A stretch of DNA of 64,000 nucleotides from JANWVO01 sp964458495 (GTDB lineage: Bacteria; Acidobacteriota; Terriglobia; Bryobacterales; Bryobacteraceae): NCBI GenBank assembly GCA_964458495.1, contig CAYWJB010000009.1, forward strand, positions 1 through 64,000, in the 5' to 3' direction. Under the pieces are notes generated by a model. It did not search any database, was not told the origin of the DNA, and was given only the letters and a program-made list of their open reading frames with translations. Of the stretch, positions 52,406-64,000 are shown piece by piece. Every line of letters starts with the position of its first letter. The first letter of the stretch is position 1. The position numbers were made by a program, and so were the translations under genes.

Positions 52406-53830
52406 ATGAGCCGGATCCTGATGGTCGCCTCCGAGGCCGTGCCGTTCGCCAAGTCCGGCGGGCTGGCCGACGTCATCGGCGCGCTGCCGGCCGCGCTGGC
52501 GCGAAGGGGAGAGGAGGTGGCCGTGATCATGCCACGCTACCGCTCCATTCCGTGGCATGAGACCGAAAGCGCCTTCGACAATATGGTGGTCTACGCCGGC
52601 GCGGCGCCGTACCGCGTGGACCTGCGCACCAAGGTGCACCGCGGCGTGCGGTTCTTCCTCGTTGAGGCGCCCTACTTCTTTGACCGCGACGGCCTTTACA
52701 ACCACCACGGCCAGGACTACCTCGACAACCACCGCCGCTTCGCCGTGCTGGCGCTGGCGGCGCTGGGCGCGGCGCAGACCGTGTTCCCCTGCGATATCCT
52801 GCACTGCCACGATTGGCAGGCGGCGCTTGTGCCCGTCTACAAGCTGGACCAGCAGCATTCCAACCCTCTGCTCAGGGACACGAAGACCATCCTGACAATC
52901 CACAATCTCGGCTACCAGGGACGCTTCCACCGCACGCAGTTCCCGGACTTAGGGCTGAACTGGGGCTGGTTCACGCCCGACAAACTGGAGTATTACGGCG
53001 ACGTGAATTTCCTGAAGGCCGGCATCGCCACCGCAGACTGGCTCACCACGGTCAGCCCGACTTATGCGCGGGAGATCCAGACGCCTGAAGGCGGCTTCGG
53101 GCTGGACGGCATCCTGCGCCACCGCGGCGGCGTGTTGACCGGCATCCTGAACGGCGTCGATTACGAGGAGTGGAACCCGGAAACCGACCCCTTCCTGCCC
53201 GCCCGCTACTCGGCACAGGACCTCTCCGGCAAGCGCGTTTGCAAGAAGGCGCTCCTCGAGGAGTTCGGGCTGGACTCAGGCAACCTGGACCGCCCGCTGA
53301 TCGGCATTGTCAGCCGCTTCGCTCCACAAAAGGGCTTCGACCTCATCGCCGGTATCGGGCATTTCTTCGAGGAGACGGACGCGCAGCTGGTCGTGCTCGG
53401 AAGCGGCGAATGGCGCTATGTGCATCTGTTCGAGGAGTGGCACCGCTGGAAACCGCGGCAGATCGGCGTGTGGGTGGGCTACAACAACCCGCTGGCGCAC
53501 CGCATCGAAGCCGGCGCCGACATGTTCCTCATGCCGAGCCTGTACGAGCCGTGCGGGCTGAACCAGATCTACAGCCTGCGCTACGGCACCGTTCCTGTGG
53601 TCCGCGCCACCGGCGGCCTGGATGATACGATTCAGGAAGACACGGGATTCAAGTTTCACGAGTATTCCGTCGGCGCGCTGTATGACACGCTGCGCAGGGC
53701 GGCCGGCGCCTGGCGCAACCGTGATGCCTGGACCGAACGGATGCGGCGCGGCATGGCCAAGGACTACTCCTGGGACGCGTCTGCGCGCCAGTATTCCGCC
53801 CTCTATGCGAGGTTGCTCGGACGCGGCTGA
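52406..53830 (+). CDS. glgA: Glycogen synthase (ADP-glucose)
   Basis: A GT5 starch synthase of 474 residues. The N-terminal KSGGLADVIGALP is the ADP-glucose-binding K-X-G-G-L motif. Later motifs are LTIHNLGYQGRF, SRFAPQKGFDL and PSLYEPCGLNQIYSLRYGTVPV with the EX7E-type glutamate. It builds alpha-1,4-glucan from ADP-glucose. No glgB, glgC or glgP is nearby. The longer frame beginning at 52160 overlaps purN; the ATG at 52406 fits the family N-terminus. trxA follows 51 bases later. Confidence 0.96.
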   Translation: MSRILMVASEAVPFAKSGGLADVIGALPAALARRGEEVAVIMPRYRSIPWHETESAFDNMVVYAGAAPYRVDLRTKVHRGVRFFLVEAPYFFDRDGLYNHHGQDYLDNHRRFAVLALAALGAAQTVFPCDILHCHDWQAALVPVYKLDQQHSNPLLRDTKTILTIHNLGYQGRFHRTQFPDLGLNWGWFTPDKLEYYGDVNFLKAGIATADWLTTVSPTYAREIQTPEGGFGLDGILRHRGGVLTGILNGVDYEEWNPETDPFLPARYSAQDLSGKRVCKKALLEEFGLDSGNLDRPLIGIVSRFAPQKGFDLIAGIGHFFEETDAQLVVLGSGEWRYVHLFEEWHRWKPRQIGVWVGYNNPLAHRIEAGADMFLMPSLYEPCGLNQIYSLRYGTVPVVRATGGLDDTIQEDTGFKFHEYSVGALYDTLRRAAGAWRNRDAWTERMRRGMAKDYSWDASARQYSALYARLLGRG

Positions 53831-53881
53831 ATCCGGCGCCCCGGCCGGGACATCGAACCAACTGGAGTTACAGTAGAAAAT

Positions 53882-54214
53882 ATGGCTGGTCAAAACGTTC
53901 TCGAATTTACCGACGGGAATTTCGATACGGAGGTCCTCAACAGCGACCTCCCTGTGCTTGTCGACTTCTGGGCGGAGTGGTGCGCTCCCTGCCGCATGAT
54001 CGCCCCCACGGTGGATGCCATTGCCGGCGAGTTCTCGGGCAGGCTGAAGGTGGGCAAGGTGAACGTCGACTACAACAACCAGACTGCCGCCCGCTTCATG
54101 ATCCGCGGCATCCCCACGCTGCTGCTGTTCCGCGGCGGCAAAGTGGTGGACCAGCGTGTCGGCGCCGTCGGCAAGGCGGATCTCGTCAAGATGATCGAGC
54201 CGCATCTCGGCTGA
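53882..54214 (+). CDS. trxA: Thioredoxin with a CAPC active site
   Basis: A 110-residue single-domain thioredoxin, cytoplasmic as it lacks a leader. The active site reads WAEWCAPCRM, that is WCAPC instead of the common WCGPC. GKVNVDYNNQTAARFMIRGIPTLLLF provides the cis-proline loop. It reduces protein disulfides using thioredoxin reductase. Alanine at the third position occurs in some bacterial thioredoxins and may shift the redox potential slightly. The gene ends at a hairpin that also covers the end of the convergent LysR gene. Confidence 0.94.
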   Translation: MAGQNVLEFTDGNFDTEVLNSDLPVLVDFWAEWCAPCRMIAPTVDAIAGEFSGRLKVGKVNVDYNNQTAARFMIRGIPTLLLFRGGKVVDQRVGAVGKADLVKMIEPHLG

Positions 54215-54252
54215 GCCGGCAGAGCCCCGCGCGCCTCGATCCTTTTGCCGTT

Positions 54253-54270
54253 GGCTGCGTTTACGCAGCC
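54253..54270. terminator. Palindromic hairpin between trxA and the LysR gene
   Basis: GGCTGCG (54253-54259) and CGCAGCC (54264-54270) form a perfect 7-base stem with loop TTTA. It overlaps the LysR stop codon (54261-54263) and lies about 40 bases after trxA, so it could serve either convergent gene. Confidence 0.5.
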
Positions 54271-55139
54271 TGCCGCAGCACTTCCAGAAAGACGCGCGCG
54301 GCTCGCGTCATCGCCTTCCTGCGCCGTTGCAGCACGCCCAGCGGGCGTGTCAGCGGCTCCTCCATCCGCACTGCCACCAATCGACCTTCGGCCACGTCCT
54401 CAGACAGCATCGGCAGCGGCAAAATGGCCAGCGCAGGCTCGATTCTCAGCGCTTCCTTCATGCTCTGTATGTTGTCGAACCGCATGGCCACCTCCACTCG
54501 CACGCCGTGCTCCTTCAGGAAGCGCTCGATCTCGCGGCTGATCGGCAGATCCTCGTCGAAGCCGATGAAGGCTTCCCAGGCGAGTTCGGCTACCGGGATC
54601 GACCGCCGGCGCGCCAATCGGTGTTGCGGGTTGCAGGCCACCACCATCGGCTCCTCCCGCCACGGCTCCGCCGCCACCTCGCGCGTCGACGAGGGGTAGC
54701 TCACCAGCCCCAGGTCGGCGCGGTCTTCCGCCACCGCCTGATAGACCTTCTCCGGCCGCAGGTAGCTGACCTCGATCCGCACGCCAGGCATCCTCTTCCG
54801 GAACTCCTCTTCGAGCCGCGCCATTTCGCTCAGTCCTACCGAGTAGATGGCCGCCACGCGCACGACGCCGTGGCGCTCGCCCTTCAGATCCTCAATCTGC
54901 GCGAGCAGATCCTGCCGCCGCCGCAGCACGTCGCGGGCGAAATCATACAGAAGCTGCCCCGCCGGCAGCACGTTCAACGGGCGCCGCGAGCGGTCCAGCA
55001 ACTGTACGCCGAGACGGCGCTCCATCTCCTGCACCGCCTGGCTGGCGGCCGATTGCGTCAGCCCGTTCATCTCCGCGCCACGGCTGATGCTGCGCGTCTG
55101 CGCGATGTCCCGGAAGAGCTGGAGCTGATCGAGATCCAT
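54261..55139 (-). CDS. LysR-family transcriptional regulator (GltC-like position)
   Basis: A 292-residue LysR regulator. The N-terminal winged helix-turn-helix is MDLDQLQLFRDIAQTRSISR, then NGLTQSAASQAVQEMERRLG. A PBP2-type effector domain begins near residue 90 (GVVRVAAIYSVGLSEMARLE). It diverges from gltB across 120 bases, the same arrangement as B. subtilis gltC-gltAB, so it probably controls glutamate synthase in response to 2-oxoglutarate/glutamate. LysR proteins usually also repress themselves from the shared region. Confidence 0.9.
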   Translation of the reverse strand: MDLDQLQLFRDIAQTRSISRGAEMNGLTQSAASQAVQEMERRLGVQLLDRSRRPLNVLPAGQLLYDFARDVLRRRQDLLAQIEDLKGERHGVVRVAAIYSVGLSEMARLEEEFRKRMPGVRIEVSYLRPEKVYQAVAEDRADLGLVSYPSSTREVAAEPWREEPMVVACNPQHRLARRRSIPVAELAWEAFIGFDEDLPISREIERFLKEHGVRVEVAMRFDNIQSMKEALRIEPALAILPLPMLSEDVAEGRLVAVRMEEPLTRPLGVLQRRRKAMTRAARVFLEVLRQAA

Positions 55140-55194
55140 GCACTTCCACCGATTACCATAAGATCGCCTGATAAAGCAAGCCTTGAAATTCAGC

Positions 55195-55223
55195 TTGACT
55201 TATTATTCGGGGCCCCGTATACT
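55195..55223 (+). promoter_or_regulatory. Sigma70 promoter of gltB
   Basis: TTGACT (55195-55200), exactly 17 bases, then TATACT (55218-55223), about 36 bases before the gltB ATG. This is the best sigma70 promoter seen in the window. LysR-type sites would be expected just upstream, at roughly 55145-55190. Confidence 0.75.
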
Positions 55224-55259
55224 GAGGTTTCTCCCCGATCGAGACTGGCGAGGCTACCC

Positions 55260-59861
<4,602 letters not shown>

Positions 59862-59900
59862 GCGCGGCCGCCGTCATTTACGATTCTCGGGAGGTCTGCC

Positions 59901-61325
59901 GTGGGTAAGCCGACGGGCTTCATGGAATTTCAGCGCGAGTCGTTCGGGCGCCGCCCCGTGGAGGAGCGCGTCCGGGACTGGTTCGAGGTCTACGTGCCGC
60001 TGCCTGAAGACCGCGCGCGCAAGCAGGGCGCGCGCTGCATGGACTGCGGCGTGCCCTTCTGCCACACGGGCTGTCCGTTGACGAACCTGATCCCGGACTG
60101 GAACGACCTCGTCTACAAAGGGCGCTGGCGCGAGGCGCTCCGCGAGCTTCACGCCACCAACAACTTCCCTGAATTCACCTCGCGCATTTGTCCGGCCCCT
60201 TGTGAGGCGTCCTGCGTGTTGGGAATCAATGAGCCGCCGGTGTCCATCAAGTCCATCGAGCGCGCCATCATCGACCGCGCGTGGGCCGAGGGCTGGATCC
60301 AGCCCGAGCCGCCGCTGGAGCGCACGGGCAAGCGTGTGGCGGTGATCGGTTCCGGGCCGGCGGGGCTCGCCGCTGCGCAGCAGCTGGCGCGCAAGGGCCA
60401 TCTGGTGACGGTGTTCGAGAAAGCCGACCGCATCGGCGGGCTGCTGCGGTACGGCATCCCGGACTTCAAGATGGAGAAGCACCACATCGACCGCCGCATG
60501 GCACAGATGGCGGCAGAGGGTGTCACGTTCCGCACCCGTTGCCATGTCGGCGTGGACATCACCGTAGACGAACTCCGGCGGCAGTTTCATGCCGTCATCC
60601 TCGCCGGCGGCGCCGAAGGGCCGCGCGACCTGCGCGTGCCCGGGCGCGAGCTGAAGGGCATCCATTTCGCCATGGAATTCCTGCCGCTGAACAACCGCCG
60701 CAACGCGGGCGATTCCATCCCGGCCGAGGAATGGATCTCCGCCACGGGCAAGAACGTGATCATCATCGGCGGCGGAGACACCGGCGCCGACTGCCTGGGC
60801 ACTTCCATTCGTCACGGGGCGAGGTCGATCCGGCAGTTCGAGATCATGCCCATGCCGCCGTCCGAACGCAGCCCGCAGACGCCGTGGCCGCTGTGGCCGT
60901 ATCAGCTGCGCAGCGAGACGTCGCACGAGGAAGGCGGCGAGCGCATCTGGAGCATCTCGACGCTCGAGTTCCTCGGCGACGAAAACGGCCATGTGCGGGC
61001 GCTGCGCACCACGCGTGTGGGCCCGCCGCCGAAGTTCGAGCCGCTGCCTGGCACGGAAGAGGTCCATGAAGCGGAACTGGTTCTGCTGGCGATGGGCTTC
61101 ACGGGGCCGGTGAAGAACGGGCTGCTCGAGCAGCTCGGCGTCGAGCTGGACGCGCGCGGGAACGTGAAGGCCGATGAAAACTTCATGACCAGCGTGCCCG
61201 GCGTTTTCGCCGCCGGCGACATGCGCCGCGGCCAGTCGCTGGTGGTGTGGGCCATCGCCGAGGGCCGAAAGGCTGCCGAGGGCGCCCACGAGTGGCTGAT
61301 GAGCCAGCCCGTGCCAGAAGTGTGA
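59901..61325 (+). CDS. gltD: Glutamate synthase, small (beta) subunit
   Basis: A 474-residue NAD(P)H dehydrogenase subunit that passes electrons to GltB. It has the N-terminal Fe-S cysteines (CMDCGVPFCHTGCPLTNL and CPAPCEASC). The first Rossmann motif is VIGSGPAGLAAAQQLARKG for FAD and the second is VIIIGGGDTGADCLGTS for NAD(P)H. The FAD-binding C-terminal GVFAAGDMRRGQSLVVWAI closes it. Translation starts at GTG 59901 with GGGAGG 6 bases upstream, 39 bases after gltB, in the same operon. Confidence 0.97.
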   Translation: MGKPTGFMEFQRESFGRRPVEERVRDWFEVYVPLPEDRARKQGARCMDCGVPFCHTGCPLTNLIPDWNDLVYKGRWREALRELHATNNFPEFTSRICPAPCEASCVLGINEPPVSIKSIERAIIDRAWAEGWIQPEPPLERTGKRVAVIGSGPAGLAAAQQLARKGHLVTVFEKADRIGGLLRYGIPDFKMEKHHIDRRMAQMAAEGVTFRTRCHVGVDITVDELRRQFHAVILAGGAEGPRDLRVPGRELKGIHFAMEFLPLNNRRNAGDSIPAEEWISATGKNVIIIGGGDTGADCLGTSIRHGARSIRQFEIMPMPPSERSPQTPWPLWPYQLRSETSHEEGGERIWSISTLEFLGDENGHVRALRTTRVGPPPKFEPLPGTEEVHEAELVLLAMGFTGPVKNGLLEQLGVELDARGNVKADENFMTSVPGVFAAGDMRRGQSLVVWAIAEGRKAAEGAHEWLMSQPVPEV

Positions 61326-61358
61326 CTGGCTGCGCAGCGATGGTTGGTGCTGGTGTGC

Positions 61359-61895
61359 TCAGAGGCGCGCTGAGGACCGCTTCGGAGCCTTGCGCTCGCC
61401 CCGTGCACTCACATGAGCAGCTGGTTTCCTGCCCGACATTCTCGTTCCCGCTCCGTGAGCCTTCACGCCGCCGGATGCCTGTATGCCGGGGCTCAACAGG
61501 TGCTCCAGTTGCTTGTAGTTGGCGAGGGCAGCCTCGGGATCCGTCTTGAGACGGATCAGATCGCTGCTGCTCTTGTCCGGGAGCACGCCTCTTTCCCACC
61601 GCTTGACGCTCGCCTCGCCAACGCCGAGGTAGCCGGCAAATTCGCGCTGGCTCATTTGCAGGCGCTCGCGCGCGGCCCGGATCTCCTCCGCCGAAAGAAT
61701 GCCCTCGAGCCGGCGGTACGTCTCATCGACTAGGCGGCCGTGTTCCGCGGCATGATCCAGAGGGATGGTAATGAAACCGCAATGACTGCACACGTTCACC
61801 TCGTCCTCGACCTCGAAACGGACTCCGCGGATCTCATGCGGCACTTTCACCCGCTTCCTCTGCATGCGGCCTTTTCCGCAATCCACGCACTTCAT
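61359..61895 (-). CDS. MqsA-like antitoxin (YgiT zinc finger plus HTH)
   Basis: A 178-residue protein with an N-terminal zinc-binding domain (MKCVDCGKGRMQRKRV and NVCSHCGF) and a helix-turn-helix (QREFAGYLGVGEASVKRWERG). This is the two-domain layout of MqsA/YgiT antitoxins, which bind toxin by the N-terminal part and DNA by the C-terminal part. The last 45 residues are a basic, low-complexity tail not seen in E. coli MqsA. It lies 15 bases after the putative toxin gene on the same strand and converges on gltD. Confidence 0.82.
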   Translation of the reverse strand: MKCVDCGKGRMQRKRVKVPHEIRGVRFEVEDEVNVCSHCGFITIPLDHAAEHGRLVDETYRRLEGILSAEEIRAARERLQMSQREFAGYLGVGEASVKRWERGVLPDKSSSDLIRLKTDPEAALANYKQLEHLLSPGIQASGGVKAHGAGTRMSGRKPAAHVSARGERKAPKRSSARL

Positions 61896-61910
61896 CGGGT
61901 ATCCTCTCTT

Positions 61911-62255
61911 TCAATAATCCGCAGGGTGAAACGAGTACAAAACAACTGTCGGTCGCTTCCCTTCGAGACGGAACTTCAGGTACATCTTCCGCCTGAACCT
62001 CGCTGAATCCCACACGAACGCGTGGCCCGGAGGATCCCAGGATTCTTTCACGGGCCGGGAATCCGACATCCGGATTTCTCTCGCAGCATCCAGGACAGCC
62101 GCCATCACTTCTCCAAGAGCCAGATCCAGCTCGTGCAGCCGGTCCTGGATTCGTGGATGCAATTCCACATAGCCTTTCTCGACCGCGAGAAGAAACCGGC
62201 GGAGGGCCGTTTCAGCCCGCCCGGCATCCGGATGCTTCCTTCGGGGGCGTCTCAT
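61911..62255 (-). CDS. Putative MqsR-like toxin
   Basis: A 114-residue basic protein. The C-terminal half (VWDSARFRRKMYLKFRLEG, then VVLYSFHP) resembles the MqsR/RelE-like beta-sheet region (VYLKI...IVSF), and the helical part (LDLALGEVMAAVLDAAREI) fits too. The N-terminal 25 residues are extra and basic. MqsR cleaves mRNA at GCU. With the MqsA-like gene right behind, a toxin-antitoxin pair with toxin first is the simplest reading. GAGGGGG precedes the ATG by about 6 bases. The family assignment is by pattern only. Confidence 0.6.
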   Translation of the reverse strand: MRRPRRKHPDAGRAETALRRFLLAVEKGYVELHPRIQDRLHELDLALGEVMAAVLDAAREIRMSDSRPVKESWDPPGHAFVWDSARFRRKMYLKFRLEGKRPTVVLYSFHPADY

Positions 62256-62268
62256 TGCCCGCCCCCTC

Positions 62269-62286
62269 TGGTATCATTTGATACCA
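62269..62286. promoter_or_regulatory. Palindromic operator of the toxin-antitoxin pair
   Basis: TGGTATCA and TGATACCA flank a two-base TT spacer, an exact 8-base dyad just 14 bases before the toxin start. It overlaps the putative -10 box. This is where an MqsA-type antitoxin would bind to repress its own operon. Confidence 0.72.
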
Positions 62287-62304
62287 AATTCAGCTGCTCG
62301 TCAA
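62278..62304 (-). promoter_or_regulatory. Possible promoter of the toxin-antitoxin pair
   Basis: TTGACG (complement of 62299-62304) and TATCAA (complement of 62278-62283) are 15 bases apart on the minus strand. The spacing is short and the -10 partial, but the position is right and the operator overlaps it. The remainder of 62305-62498 is comparatively AT-rich and holds no convincing gene. Confidence 0.4.
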
Positions 62305-62498
62305 GCTTGAGCACCATTAACACGTTGAAAATACAGCAAAAATAACTCCCTATACCCACGGACGGCACCACTGACGGCAAGCCGCTTCTGAGAGGTCGAC
62401 ACATGCACGTTGGTGTCGAAGGTATCATTGGTCGCCCCAGCCCGCAGCAGAATGAGCGGCTCGTAAGGGGCCGCTCCTCGCAGGGCAGGCGCCGAGCT

Positions 62499-63467
62499 TT
62501 ACTCAAGCAGATGCGGATAGGCCGCCATCACGCGGTCGATCTCCTCCATCTGTCCCGGCGACAGGTCTTCGTGCGGATCCAGGCACGCCCGTGACGCCAT
62601 GCGCCCCTGCCGCACGAGCACCTCGTGGATGCCGGCGATGCAGCCGCAGAAGCCGTTGGCGGCGTCGAACAACGCGGCGTTCAGGTCGGTGAGCTGCGCG
62701 CCCAGAGAGAGAAGCAGCGACGGGTTCTGCCCCTCGTGGATGCGGCGCAGCAGCGCGACGGCGCTTTTCGTCCCCACCGCCCACTGCCCCAGCAGGCCGC
62801 CGCGAATGCGCAGCGTCACGCCGTTGAAGTGGAACGGCGTCAGCAGGTCGGCGACGATGTTGTCGTCGTTGCCCGTGTACAGAGCGATGTCGCGGGCGCG
62901 GCCGCTGTCGGCCACGGCGCGAACGGCGTCGATCGTCTGATACCGGTTGAACGGCGCGATCTTGATCGCCACCAGGCACTCCAGCTCCGCGGCGTGCCGC
63001 CAGAATTCATACGGCAACACGCGCCCGCCCACCGCCGGCTGCAAGTAAAAGCCGAACACGGGGAGCACGCGCCCCACCTCGGCGATGTGCGCGGCAAGCT
63101 GGTCGACACTCGCTTCTTTCAACGCCGCGAGCGAAACCAGCCCGCAGTGGTAGCCTAGCGAGCGTGCCAGCTCCGCCTCCCGCAGCGCCTGTGCCGCTGC
63201 GCCGCAGATGCCGGCCACCAGCACAACGTCGCGGCCGCGCGCCTCTTCGGCGGCGGCGCGCAAGACAGGCTCCAACAGGTTGTGCTCCGCCGCGCGGATG
63301 GCAAACTGCGTGGTGTGCACGCCCACAGCCAGCCCGCCGGCGCCGGACTCGAGATAGTAGCGGGTGAGCGCGCGCTGGCGTTCCTCGTCAAAACGGCGGT
63401 CAGGCGTGAGGCACAGGGGATGGGCAGGGATGACGAGACCCTGCCGCAGACGGTCAAGCCAAGGCAT
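62499..63467 (-). CDS. DapA-family (dihydrodipicolinate synthase-like) aldolase/lyase
   Basis: A 322-residue (beta/alpha)8 protein of the DapA/NAL family. The Schiff-base lysine is kept in LVAIKIAPFNRY and a tyrosine in GFYLQPAVGG. The usual GTTGE substrate motif is changed to GVHTTQF, so it is probably not DapA itself. Other family members act on 2-keto-3-deoxy sugars, sialic acid or hydroxyproline derivatives. It is the second gene after the truncated epimerase, whose stop is 3 bases upstream, so the two are likely one operon. Confidence 0.85.
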   Translation of the reverse strand: MPWLDRLRQGLVIPAHPLCLTPDRRFDEERQRALTRYYLESGAGGLAVGVHTTQFAIRAAEHNLLEPVLRAAAEEARGRDVVLVAGICGAAAQALREAELARSLGYHCGLVSLAALKEASVDQLAAHIAEVGRVLPVFGFYLQPAVGGRVLPYEFWRHAAELECLVAIKIAPFNRYQTIDAVRAVADSGRARDIALYTGNDDNIVADLLTPFHFNGVTLRIRGGLLGQWAVGTKSAVALLRRIHEGQNPSLLLSLGAQLTDLNAALFDAANGFCGCIAGIHEVLVRQGRMASRACLDPHEDLSPGQMEEIDRVMAAYPHLLE

Positions 63468-63470
63468 GGT

Positions 63471-64000
63471 TCAGAACTTTCCTTCTCGCATTTCAAAGTG
63501 GGTCGGCTTGCCGTGAAGCGGGCCGCCGCGCAGGATCCACGCGGCGGTCAGGTCGATCAGGTCCTGCGCCCTCAGTGACGGCAGCCCGAACAGGCGGTGG
63601 CACAGCGAAGCGTTGTTGAGCAGCGCTGTAGGGTGCTCCGCGCCCACAAAGCGCGGCTCCACGCCGAACCGCTTGCCGAACTCGCGCGCGATGTCGCGGA
63701 CGCGCAGCGTCTCCGGACCGGTGAGATTCAGGATGAACGGCGGCGATTCCGCACGGTGAAGAGCGCGCAGCGCGACCGAATTCGCGTCCCCCTGCCAAAT
63801 GACGTTCACATGGCCCATGTTCAGATCCACGGGCTGCCTGTCGCGCACCTTCAGGGCGATGTCCACAAGCACGCCATAGCGCAGCTCGACAGCATAATTC
63901 AGCCGCAGCAGCGCAACCGGCGTGCCGTAGGTCCGGGAGACGTAATCGAACATTCGCTCGCGCCCAAGCACCGACTGCGCGTACTCGCCGACCGGGTCCG
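63471..64000 (-). CDS. NAD-dependent epimerase/dehydratase, C-terminal part (cut by window edge)
   Basis: The frame runs out of the window. The visible 176 codons read like the second half of an extended SDR: residues before LGRERMFDYVS continue in frame to the edge (PVGEYAQSV). The Y-x3-x segment normal for the active site precedes that region. GHVNVIWQGDANSVALRALH and ILNLTGPETLRVRDIAREFG are typical of the substrate domain of UDP-sugar epimerase-like proteins. The N-terminal Rossmann domain is outside the window. It precedes the DapA-like gene by 3 bases. Confidence 0.78.
   Translation of the reverse strand, partial: DPVGEYAQSVLGRERMFDYVSRTYGTPVALLRLNYAVELRYGVLVDIALKVRDRQPVDLNMGHVNVIWQGDANSVALRALHRAESPPFILNLTGPETLRVRDIAREFGKRFGVEPRFVGAEHPTALLNNASLCHRLFGLPSLRAQDLIDLTAAWILRGGPLHGKPTHFEMREGKF

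Noticed and set aside
54327..55259. Long N-terminal extension of the gltB frame
   Set aside because: It overlaps the LysR gene and the gltB promoter; family start, ribosome-binding site and Cys29 propeptide all support the ATG at 55260.
62252..62506. 84-codon minus-strand frame between the toxin and the DapA-like gene
   Set aside because: It has a Cys/Arg-rich sequence without similarity to any family I know, covers the toxin operator and promoter, and lacks a ribosome-binding site.
62403..62594. 63-codon plus-strand frame (starting MHVGVEGIIG)
   Set aside because: It runs into the antisense of the DapA-like gene and has no translation signal or recognisable motif.

Overview
The window is high-GC, gene-dense bacterial chromosome. 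I read it as Acidobacteriota, most likely the Solibacter/Bryobacter group. The clues are a 1020-residue Oar-type TonB-dependent receptor with an N-terminal carboxypeptidase-regulatory-like domain, Tat-exported Gfo/Idh oxidoreductases next to TIM-barrel sugar isomerases, a DUF6807 (PmoA-like) protein, tandem secreted amidohydrolases and a bacillithiol glycosyltransferase (BshA). That placement is inference from gene content. I see no insertion sequence, prophage, CRISPR array or rRNA, and one tRNA (Leu, GAG).

Layout. 1-3.5 kb (minus): the str operon in the order rpsL-rpsG-fusA-tuf, tuf cut by the window edge, with a long leader and a sigma70-like promoter. 3.7-5.4 kb: a membrane/secreted hypothetical and an exported MetX-like hydrolase. 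5.4-9.5 kb: a sodium:solute symporter facing araD, which diverges from araB. 9.6-10.6 kb: two coupled envelope proteins. 10.6-15.7 kb: threonine dehydrogenase, then the ybbP/ybbA-like ABC exporter divergent from a tesA-like lipoprotein (the same neighbourhood as in E. coli). 15.7-19.7 kb: cobalamin adenosyltransferase, HAD phosphatase, Lon-N protein, shikimate kinase, MOFRL glycerate kinase. 19.7-23.3 kb (minus): an overlapping five-gene ECF sigma / anti-sigma / membrane-protein operon that looks like an envelope-stress module.

23.5-27 kb: LPG-synthase-like flippase, nrdR, and rpoD with a long structured leader. 27-31.8 kb (minus): glycerophosphodiesterase, HyuA-like hydantoinase, DUF6807 protein and bshA, the last three joined by ATGA overlaps. 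31.9-35.8 kb (plus): Gfo/Idh oxidoreductase, sugar isomerase, ilvD. 36-39.8 kb (minus): tRNA-Leu, secG, TonB receptor. 39.9-44 kb (plus): SDR, a fused gamma-alpha 2-oxoacid:ferredoxin oxidoreductase with its beta subunit, CBS protein. 44-45.5 kb: mutM, a Rieske protein and a 48-residue membrane microprotein ending at a strong terminator. 45.7-50.6 kb: sugar epimerase and three amidohydrolase-fold proteins, of which only the middle one keeps the HxH metal motif. 50.7-54.2 kb: purM-purN, glgA, trxA. 54.3-61.3 kb: a LysR regulator divergent from gltB-gltD (glutamate synthase). 61.4-62.3 kb: an MqsRA-like toxin-antitoxin pair with a palindromic operator. 62.5-64 kb: a DapA-family protein and a truncated epimerase.

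Candidates for something new are the ECF/membrane module (19.7-23.3 kb), the amidohydrolase trio with two metal-site-less members, the bshA-DUF6807-hyuA operon, the microprotein locus at 45.3 kb, and a G-quadruplex motif inside a perfect hairpin loop between ilvD and tRNA-Leu. All functional assignments come from reading motifs; no database search was run.
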